Assembly: GCA_039820405.1 (NCBI GenBank)
Contig: JBCBQC010000026.1
Location: 3,764 to 67,763, forward strand
Reading direction: 5' to 3'
DNA length: 64,000 bases
DNA from: CALLVY01 sp937899855
GTDB taxonomy: Bacteria; Bacteroidota; Bacteroidia; Chitinophagales; Saprospiraceae
Made by a program: the position numbers and the translations under genes. Positions 44,365-52,700 of this stretch are shown here, in pieces; position 1 is the first letter of the stretch; the number at the start of each line of letters is the position of its first letter. The notes beneath the pieces were generated by a model that was not told where the DNA came from, did not search any database, and saw nothing but the letters and a program-made list of their open reading frames with translations.

Positions 44365-45273
44365 TCAGACGCGTTCGACGGCCCGCCGACCGAAGAAGGT
44401 GGCCACGGCAAAGCCGGAGATTAGGTGCCAGATGCCCCACCAGGCCGCGATGAGGGCCATGCCCCCCAATCCTTCGAAGAAATTAAAGATCAGCACCAGG
44501 GCCAGTCCCGAATTCTGAATGCCGGTCTCAATGGTGATGGCACGGGTATTAAAGGCGCTCAGGCCAGCGAGCCGGGCGTAGCTAAAGCCCAGGAGGAGGG
44601 CGAGGGTGTTGTGGACGAAGACGAAAAAGAAAATGGGGCCAAAGACGGCATTGCCCAACAGGTCCAGGTTGCCGGCGATGCCAAAGACGACGAAGGCCAG
44701 AAAGATCAGCATGGAGAGGATGCCCACCGGGCGTTTGACCCGTTCGGTGGTGAGGGGGAAGCGTTCCCGCGTAACCATGCCGAGAAATAAGGGGACCAGG
44801 ATGATGAGGAAAATGGTGCGGACCATGTCAAAAATATCCACGGAGATGAGCGAGGCCAGGGCTTCGGTGCCGGGGATAAAACCGGACCAGAAGCGGAAGT
44901 ACAGTGGGACGGTAATGGCGGCGCCCAGGGTAGTGATGGAGGTCATCAGCACGGAGAGGGCGGAGTTGCCCTTGGCCAGGTGGACCATAAAATTGGAGAC
45001 GTTGCCGCCGGGGCAGACGCCGACCAGCATCATGCCGAGGGCGACGCTGGCGGGGGGCTGAAGGAGGAGGATGACACCGAGGGTGAGGACGGGGAGGAAG
45101 AGGAGTTGGGAACTGAGCCCCACGAGGGGGGCTTTGGGCTGGCGGAAAATGCGCCAAAAATCCCCCAGGCGGATGTCCAGGGCCACGCCGTACATGAGAA
45201 AGGCCAGGCAAAGATTGAGGACGAAGAGCTGGTCCTGGTTAAAATTGATTTTTATCGCGTCTATATTTTCCAT
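44365..45273 (-). CDS. Bile acid:sodium symporter family (BASS) transporter
   Basis: The 302-residue inner-membrane protein has nine to ten hydrophobic helices. Two BASS signatures are present: VGVCPGGNVSNFMVHLAKGN (about residues 85-104), which holds the sodium-site and crossover region, and ITIETGIQNSGLALVLI (about 249-265). Bacterial members move organic acids with sodium, and their substrates are often not bile acids. The substrate here is unknown. It is expressed from its own promoter at 45349. Confidence 0.92.
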   Translation of the reverse strand: MENIDAIKINFNQDQLFVLNLCLAFLMYGVALDIRLGDFWRIFRQPKAPLVGLSSQLLFLPVLTLGVILLLQPPASVALGMMLVGVCPGGNVSNFMVHLAKGNSALSVLMTSITTLGAAITVPLYFRFWSGFIPGTEALASLISVDIFDMVRTIFLIILVPLFLGMVTRERFPLTTERVKRPVGILSMLIFLAFVVFGIAGNLDLLGNAVFGPIFFFVFVHNTLALLLGFSYARLAGLSAFNTRAITIETGIQNSGLALVLIFNFFEGLGGMALIAAWWGIWHLISGFAVATFFGRRAVERV

Positions 45274-45596
45274 GAGTTATTTGTTTAGATGCCCGCTTCC
45301 CATCCGTGGAGGTCCCCCCACCGCTGCGTCTTCCGATCCTGGCGTAGCCAAACATAAGGAAAAAGGCAGGAAATTTTAAATGTTACATTTTTTCCCCTCG
45401 CCATTAGAATTCCACAAACTGTTATTGTAAATTGAGCAACAAGCGCTTGTCATTCTGCGTAAGCGCTAGAGGAAGGAGTTGATTTGATCATAGTCCGACG
45501 CATTCAATACCACCATCTAAGCCAACTCAAACTACGCTACTCGCCCGCCGGTGGGAGCCATATCTTCCGTAATTTATTGTAGAAAGTCTATCTATC
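45274..45596. other. Divergent intergenic region between the BASS and Gfo/Idh genes
   Basis: It holds the minus-strand promoter for the BASS gene and the leader of the Gfo/Idh gene. No ORF or strong hairpin is seen. Confidence 0.5.
45349..45380 (-). promoter_or_regulatory. Promoter of the BASS transporter gene
   Basis: On the minus strand TTTA (45380-45377), a 20-nt spacer and TATGTTTG (45356-45349). The -7 element matches exactly and the upstream element in three of four bases. The ATG is 76 nt downstream. Confidence 0.45.
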
Positions 45597-46634
45597 ATGT
45601 CGAAAATCTTCAAATGGGGCATCATCGGTTTAGGAAAAATTGCCCACAAGTTTGCGCAAGACCTACAGAGCATCCCCAATGCCACCCTGCACGCCGTGGC
45701 CTCCCGGACGGAGGAAAAGGCCAAAACCTTTGCCATGCAGTACAACGTCCCCAATTTTTTTGGTGGCTACGAACACCTCTTTAAATGCCAAGACCTGGAT
45801 GTCATCTACATCGCCACCCCCCATTCGCTGCACTGCGACAACGTCCTGATGTGTTTGGAGCACCAAATTCCCGTCCTCTGCGAAAAACCGATGGCCCTCA
45901 ACGCCTCTGAGGTCAAAAAAATGGTGACCCTGGCCAAATTCCAAAAGACTTTCCTGATGGAAGCCCTCTGGACCCGCTTCCTACCCACCACCACCAAGGT
46001 GCTCGAACTGATCTCCAAGGGCAAAATCGGCGAGATCAATTCCATCCGGGCCGACTTTGGCTTCAAAGCCCCGATGGATCCCCGCAGCCGCCTGTTCAAC
46101 CAAAACCTCGGCGGGGGCTCCCTGATGGACGTTGGGATTTATCCCGTTTTCCTCAGCCTCCTCCTCCTCGGTAAGCCCACCAGCGTCAAAGCTTCCGCCG
46201 CCATCGGCCGTACCAACGTCGACGAAAGCTGTGGCATCCTCCTCAAATACGACAACAACCGGATGGCCATGCTCCACAGCTCGATCGTCGTCAATACCGG
46301 TACCGAGGCCCACATCTACGGCGAAAAGGGAACCATCCGCATCAATTCGCGTTGGCACGAACCCACCAGCATCACCCTGCTGCCCCACGGCGACGAGCCC
46401 AAGGACTATTTCTTCGACTTCGACAGCCACGGCTACCGCTACGAAGCCGAAGAGGTCATGCGCTGTCTGCGCAACAACCAGCTGGAGAGCGAGTGGATGA
46501 GCCTCGATTTTAGCCTCGACCTCATCGAATTGCTCGATACGATTCGGATGAAAGCCGGGATTTACTACCCCAAAATCGACAACTTTACCGAGGCGATCTC
46601 CGCCGCCGAAAGCATTAATTTCTCCATGAATTGA
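45597..46634 (+). CDS. Gfo/Idh/MocA-family NAD(P)-dependent oxidoreductase
   Basis: The 345-residue cytoplasmic enzyme has an N-terminal Rossmann fold (WGIIGLGKIAHKFAQDL, about residues 6-22), the VLCEKPMALNASEV motif with the family's EKP lysine, and a C-terminal alpha/beta domain (LGGGSLMDVGIYPVFL). The sequence resembles the dihydrodiol dehydrogenase-like branch, which acts on sugars or cyclic diols. The substrate is unknown. It shares one base with the start of the PhoD-like gene (TGATG), so the two are probably translationally coupled. Confidence 0.9.
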   Translation: MSKIFKWGIIGLGKIAHKFAQDLQSIPNATLHAVASRTEEKAKTFAMQYNVPNFFGGYEHLFKCQDLDVIYIATPHSLHCDNVLMCLEHQIPVLCEKPMALNASEVKKMVTLAKFQKTFLMEALWTRFLPTTTKVLELISKGKIGEINSIRADFGFKAPMDPRSRLFNQNLGGGSLMDVGIYPVFLSLLLLGKPTSVKASAAIGRTNVDESCGILLKYDNNRMAMLHSSIVVNTGTEAHIYGEKGTIRINSRWHEPTSITLLPHGDEPKDYFFDFDSHGYRYEAEEVMRCLRNNQLESEWMSLDFSLDLIELLDTIRMKAGIYYPKIDNFTEAISAAESINFSMN

Positions 46635-47710
46635 TGACCTGGGTGGTCCCACTGAATCTCCCCACCGCAATGATGGCAGCACGTTTCATACTCGTCGTCT
46701 GTTGGTGCCTCCTCGGCCCGGCCCTGTCGGCACAGTCCACACTCCCGACCCCCGAGGGGCCGCTCCGCAGCATCAGCTTTGGCTCCTGCAACAACCAGGC
46801 AAAGCCCCAGCCCATGTGGCAGTTCGTCCGACAAAACCAGCCCCAACTGTGGATCTGGCTGGGCGACAACGTCTACGCCGATACCCGCAACCTGGAATTG
46901 ATGCGCAGCAAGTACCAAAAGCAGAAAAACCACCCCGAATACCAAAAACTCCGGCGCGATTGCCAAATCATCGGGACCTGGGACGATCACGACTACGGGG
47001 TCAACGATGGGGGCAAGGAATTTCCCCAACGGGAACGGAGTCAGCAGCAGTTGCTCGATTTTTTGGACGTACCGGCCGCGGCTCCGGCCCGCCAGCGCCC
47101 GGGCGTTTACCAAGCCTACACCTACGGCGAAGGCGAGCAAAAGGTCAAGGTGATCCTGCTCGATACCCGCTACTTTCGCGATTCGCTCCGCATCCTGGGG
47201 CAGGGGCGGACCAAGCGCTGTTTGCCCAATTTGGAGGGGGACATCCTGGGGGAGGCCCAGTGGAAATGGCTGCGCGCCCAACTCACCGACAGCGATGCCA
47301 GTCTCCACCTCATCGGTTCGAGCATTCAGGTCATTCCCGAGCAGCACCGCTTCGAGAAGTGGGCAAATTTTCCGGGCGCCCGGAGCCGTTTGTTCGAATT
47401 GCTACGCGAAACCCAAGCCGCTCACGTGGTGTTTCTCAGTGGTGATCGCCACGTGGCCGAGGTATCGCGGTTTGAGCTGGACGGCTTGGCTACGCCGCTT
47501 TACGAAGTAACCAGCAGCGGCATCACCCACACCTGGCGCGAAAAACGCGAGGAGGACAACCGCTACCGCCAAGGTGAGCTCATCATCGAACGCAATTTTG
47601 GGGTCCTACAAATCGACTGGTCGGCGGAGCGGCCGCGCGTGATCGCCGAAATCCGGGGCTTGGGCAATGCGCTTTTCCTCCAACGGGAACTGGACTGGTC
47701 GCCGGATTGA
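46634..47710 (+). CDS. PhoD-like alkaline phosphatase family protein
   Basis: The 358-residue exported metallophosphatase has a signal peptide (FILVVCWCLLGPALSAQ) and PhoD-type metal motifs: ISFGSCNNQAK, WLGDNVYADT, GTWDDHDYGVNDGG and VVFLSGDRHVAEVS. PhoD enzymes hydrolyse phosphate mono- or diesters outside the cytoplasm. ATG 46634 overlaps the upstream stop. ATG 46670 or 46673 would give a more classical signal peptide and is an equal candidate. The downstream CotH gene starts about 100 nt later on the same strand. Confidence 0.88.
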   Translation: MTWVVPLNLPTAMMAARFILVVCWCLLGPALSAQSTLPTPEGPLRSISFGSCNNQAKPQPMWQFVRQNQPQLWIWLGDNVYADTRNLELMRSKYQKQKNHPEYQKLRRDCQIIGTWDDHDYGVNDGGKEFPQRERSQQQLLDFLDVPAAAPARQRPGVYQAYTYGEGEQKVKVILLDTRYFRDSLRILGQGRTKRCLPNLEGDILGEAQWKWLRAQLTDSDASLHLIGSSIQVIPEQHRFEKWANFPGARSRLFELLRETQAAHVVFLSGDRHVAEVSRFELDGLATPLYEVTSSGITHTWREKREEDNRYRQGELIIERNFGVLQIDWSAERPRVIAEIRGLGNALFLQRELDWSPD

Positions 47711-47813
47711 TCCCCGCTTCGGGCCGCTTTATTGGTGGCGCCTTACAACTTCTGCTCCGCTTCCTTCGTTAAATCCATTGAAATTCGATGTCGTACCCCC
47801 AAACCCCACTATT

Positions 47814-49445
47814 TTGAAGCGTTCTGGGTTACTATTATTCCTTCTTTTCGGCCTGCTCTCCACCGCAGGGTCCCAATCCTTTACGGATTCCAACCTACCC
47901 ATCCTCGTAATCGAAACCAACGGGCAGGTCATTCCCGATGAGCCCAAGATCACGGTCGAAATGGGGCTGATTGCCAATCCCGCGGGTGAGCGCAATGGCC
48001 TCGATGATGCCTTTCTGGGCTACGAAGGCTGGGCGGGGCTCGAAGTGCGGGGTTCTACCTCCCAGGAGTTGTTTGACAAAAAGTCCTACGCCCTCGAAAC
48101 GCGGACCGCCACGGCGGACAACCGCAACGTCTCCCTACTCGGCATGCCCAAGGAAAACGACTGGGTGCTGCACGGGCCGTACAGCGACAAAAGCCTGATT
48201 CGCAATGCCTTGGCCTACCGCCTAGCTGCTTTGGTGACGGACTACGCACCCCGGATTCGCTTTGTCGAACTGGTGATCGACGGCTCGTACGAAGGGCTCT
48301 ACTTGCTGACCGAAAAAATCAAACGCGATAAAAATCGGGTGGCCATTTCCAAGCTCCGGCCGGAGGACGAAAGCGGCGACCCACTGACCGGTGGGTACAT
48401 CCTCAAGATCGACAAGATGACGGGGGTCAACAGCAGTGGTTTTGTCTCCGAGCATCCGCCCCGTCCCGGATCGACCCAACAAGTCTCCTTCTTGTACCAC
48501 GAGCCCAAAGGGCGCGACATCACCGCGGTTCAGCAGGCCTACGTCCAGGGCCAAATTCGGGGTTTGGAAAATCTACTCCAAGGGTCCGACTACGCCGATT
48601 CCCTTCGGGGCTATCCCCAATATTTTGATCGGGCTTCTTTGGTCGATTATTTCATTGTCAACGAATTGTGCAAAAACATCGACGCTTACCGGCTCAGTAC
48701 CTTCCTCGTCAAGGACCGCGACAGCGTGGACCCGCGCTGGCGAATGGGGCCAGTCTGGGATTTCAACACCGCTTTTGGCAACGTCGAATTTTGTGCGGGA
48801 GCGGCGGTGGAGGGCTGGGTGGTGGATTTTAATTCCGTTTGTCCCGACAATGCCTGGCCCGTACCCTTTTGGTGGCAGCGTTTTTGGGCGGACCCGAGTT
48901 TTCGGCGGGCGGTTCGCAATCGCTGGTACGAACTGCGAGGCGACGTACTTTCGGACGGGCAATTGGAATTTTACCTCGACTCCCTGGGCCATACCATCGG
49001 TGAGGCCCAGCGGCGGAATTTCGAACGCTGGCCCGTACTGTCCAAATACGTTTGGCCCAATTGGTTCGTCGGCGATGCCCACGCCGAAGAAATGGACTAT
49101 CTGAGCAATTGGTTGTCGGAGCGCACCGCTTGGATCGACGCGCAATTGGCCGCGCCTATTTCGAGTGACGTACCGGGGGGTGGGGCCTTTGTTCCCCGGG
49201 TTTCTCCCAATCCCTTCTGGCAAGAATTGCGTTTGGAGTACGCCACCCGCGGCGGTCAGGAAGTAGCGGTCCAGCTCTTCAACGCTCAGGGGCAATTGCT
49301 GCTGCACCAGGTCGATCGCGACCATCCGGAGGGCGTCCATACCCTGGACCTGGCGGTCGCCGAATTACCCGCTGGTATCTATTTTTACCAACTCCGCATC
49401 GACGCCAATACCGTTGGGGAAGGCAAGCTCATCAAGGGGCGTTAA
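47814..49445 (+). CDS. CotH-family secreted protein kinase-like protein with T9SS sorting domain
   Basis: The protein has about 543 residues from TTG 47814, which opens a signal peptide (KRSGLLLFLLFGLLSTAGSQ). A TTG at 47778 is another option. The CotH kinase fold follows: EVRGSTSQELFDKKSYALET, WVLHGPYSDKSLIRNALAYR, YLLTEKIKRDKNRVAISKL and MGPVWDFNTAFGN with the metal-binding Asp. CotH proteins are atypical kinases, and bacterial members phosphorylate secreted proteins in spores; the target here is unknown. The C-terminal 75 residues (SPNPFWQELRLEYATR to GIYFYQLRID) form a type A sorting domain for the T9SS, so the protein is surface-exposed or secreted. Confidence 0.87.
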   Translation: MKRSGLLLFLLFGLLSTAGSQSFTDSNLPILVIETNGQVIPDEPKITVEMGLIANPAGERNGLDDAFLGYEGWAGLEVRGSTSQELFDKKSYALETRTATADNRNVSLLGMPKENDWVLHGPYSDKSLIRNALAYRLAALVTDYAPRIRFVELVIDGSYEGLYLLTEKIKRDKNRVAISKLRPEDESGDPLTGGYILKIDKMTGVNSSGFVSEHPPRPGSTQQVSFLYHEPKGRDITAVQQAYVQGQIRGLENLLQGSDYADSLRGYPQYFDRASLVDYFIVNELCKNIDAYRLSTFLVKDRDSVDPRWRMGPVWDFNTAFGNVEFCAGAAVEGWVVDFNSVCPDNAWPVPFWWQRFWADPSFRRAVRNRWYELRGDVLSDGQLEFYLDSLGHTIGEAQRRNFERWPVLSKYVWPNWFVGDAHAEEMDYLSNWLSERTAWIDAQLAAPISSDVPGGGAFVPRVSPNPFWQELRLEYATRGGQEVAVQLFNAQGQLLLHQVDRDHPEGVHTLDLAVAELPAGIYFYQLRIDANTVGEGKLIKGR

Positions 49446-49710
49446 ATCTTGGCCCGTATTCCCGCCGTCCTGGCACAATCATTGTCGTTTCTTCCCCGAA
49501 TCCCTACCCTCCGCGTAGCAAATTCCCATACCCTCCCAACCCCTTAGCGCAATGCCCACACTAGCCCAATTCAAGGGCCAGGCTTTTTTGGTATAGATTT
49601 TGAAAATACCTATATGTTTTATCGTCTATTTTCCTCGGTGGCGAAGGAGTCTCCTTTCCGTTGTGGGTGAAGCGGCGATGCTCAAAAACTTCTCGAAAAA
49701 ATCAAATCTA

Positions 49711-52700
49711 ATGAATAAGCAGTTTTTACGTCCTCCCTTCGGCTTAGTCATACTTTTCAGTATTCTTTTCGTCTGCCGTCCCCAGTACGTACCGGCTCAC
49801 CAAGCGACGGGCTCACTGAGCGTGGACGGAGCGGCGGCCTATCTCAGTTTAAACCGAGATTTGCGGGCCGTAGCCCGTGCGGGGGCCTGCTCGGCTCACT
49901 TGCCGGGTTGGGAACGTCTTTTTGCGCCTCCCGTCATCAACTCGGTCAGTGCCACTTCTCCGACGGATTGCGGGGTGAGCGACGGTACCCTCTTCGTTGA
50001 CGCCACGGGCGATTCTCCCTTGGAGTACAGCGTCAATTTTGGCGGCAGCTGGCAACCCGACCCCAATTTTTCCGGTTTGCCCGCTGGTGATTACACCGTA
50101 TTGGTACGCAATATCGGTGAAACGACGGAGGTCGCCTACGTCAACAATCCCGTGGAGCTGCGCGATCCCGCCGCTCCGACCATCTTTGGGGTTACCCAGA
50201 CCGATCCTACCTCTTGTACCAATGCGGATGGGATTATTTCGGTGGGTGCTCTACCGGGGGTGGGTACGCCGGAGTACAGCGTGGACGAAGGGCAGACCTG
50301 GCAGAGCAGCGGTAGTTTTCCCAATTTGGCCAGTGGCAATTATTGGGTCTACGCCCGCAATGGCGACGGAACCTGCGTGACGCCCCACACCAACAATCCC
50401 ATTCAACTGTTCGCCACCGCGGCACCGGGTATTCAATCCGTCACAACTACGGCTACTTCGGACTGTGGGGTAGACGATGGTGAAATTGTGATCGTGGGAA
50501 CGGGCGGTGGTCCTTTGCAGTATTCGATCGACGGGGGTACGAACTGGCGCGCGGTAAATACTTTTGACGATTTGCCCCAGGGGGATTACGAGGTGGCGAT
50601 CCGCAATGATGATGGGACCTGTACGGTACCGTATTTTGATAATCCCGTCCGGGTGGACGGACCGGTAACACCGGTTTTTGTCGACGTGCGGGCCAGTGAT
50701 ATTTCGGATTGTGCCGCGACGGATGGCAGTATTGAGATTCATACCGAGCCCGGGGTGGGCTTTGTGGAGTACAGCATCAATAATGGAACGGATTGGTCGG
50801 TAGACAGTAGCTTTACCGGTCTTCTACCCAATACCTACAACGTTCGCGTCCGTTATCTCGACGGTTCCTGCGAATTGGAGTACCGTTCGAATCCCATTAC
50901 TTTTACCGACCCCGCCGCTCCGGTCATCGTGGCCATCGACTCTATCGATCCCACGGGTTGTGGCGGCGCGAATGGGGAAATCAGCTTTCTGGCTACCGGA
51001 GATCGGGACCTGTTGTACAGCATCAACGGTGGAACGGATTTTCAGAGCAATCCCGTATTTTCTAACCTCTCCGAAGGCAGCTACGATCCCTTGGTTGCCT
51101 ACGCGGGTGGGGGCTGTACGGCTACGAGCCCGAGCATTACGCTCAGCAACGATGCGGGCGCCACTTTTATCCTGAGCGCGCTCGACGCTACGGCCTGTTT
51201 TGATGCGGCTGGCGCTTATGCCCTGGCTGCGAACAACATTCGCGTCGACGGGGCCGCCGTTGGAGCGGGCTACACCGTTAGTTACAGCTCTACGGAAGGC
51301 AGCTTTGCCAATAATACCAATCCCAATACGAACTTTTTCCCCAATACCAATGCGGTGGGCACTTACACGATCGACGTGATGGTCACTGAATTGGCGAGTG
51401 CTTGCTCGTCCACGACGAGTTTTGACCTGACCATTTCGGAACGCCCTGCGGTAAATCTCCAACCTGACTCGATTTGTCTGGGAGGCAGTACTAGCCTGAG
51501 TTCGGGCAGTCCTGGGGTCCACAACTGGTCCGTTTTATCGGGCGATGTCAACAGTTTGAGTTGTACCAACTGTCCCAGCCCCACGGCAAGTCCCAACCAG
51601 ACGACGGTTTACGGACTGAGTTTGGTCAATCCCTTCCTCAGCAGTTGCGAGACGATCGACTCGGTCGAAATCTTTATTCGCCCCGAACCCCAGGTCCTCA
51701 ATCCGATCAGTGACTATAGCCTGTGCAGTGGCAACACCCTGACCATCAGTCTGGAGTTGAGCGAGCCGATTGCGGGCTACACCGTCGTGTCCTTCGATCG
51801 CTACGAAAACGCTACGGTTATGGGGAACGTACTGACCCTCGACGTCATCCTCGATGGGGCTTCGGCCAATTACCGAGTTGATTTTGTGGGGGACAGTGGT
51901 TGCGAGACTTCGCACGGTTTTTCGGTCAGTCGCATTGCCGATCCGGTAGCCGATTTTACCTACGCGGCTCCCACCTGTGCGGAGAGCGATATTGTCTTCC
52001 AGTTTATTGGAACGGCGGGGGGCAATGCCAATCTCAGCTGGGACCTCGATGGGGGAGACCTGTTGTTCAGCAGCCCCGTGATGGGATCGAATCCGGCGGG
52101 GAGTGAGATCACGGCGAGTTGGGATGTACTGGGGACCTACTCCATCATCCTGACGGTAGAAGAGGGCGGCTGCACGGCCCGTGACACCCAAGACATTACG
52201 ATCAATGCCACGGCGCCCCAGCTCAGTGCCACCGTGACCCTGGCCGCCTCCTGCGGTACCAGCCCCGGTGCGATTGACCTGACGGCCACTGGTGCGGATA
52301 ATATTTTCAACTGGAGTGGTCCGATGGGCTACGTATCGGAGGTCGAAGATCCCGGCAATCTGGCGGCGGGTTTTTACTCCGTCACCGTTACCGATACCAT
52401 CACGACCTGCAATACCATCGAGGTAATCGAGGTGGGGGAAGATGGCCTGTTCAACTGTACGGATAACATCCGCGTGTTGATTCCGGCGGTTGATCCCTTT
52501 CCCCTTTGTCTGGATGACGTCGTCAATCTGCCGGCGCCGATTATTTCGGCTACGGTTTGTGGAGAAAATCCCGCGGAGGTGACGGTGAGCGTCGAGGCCA
52601 CCAGTGATTGCATCACCCTTGATCCGAACGATAGTTTCGTTGGAGAAAGTACGGTTTGCGTATTTCACTGCGATGGAAATGCACCCCAAAATTGTGATAC

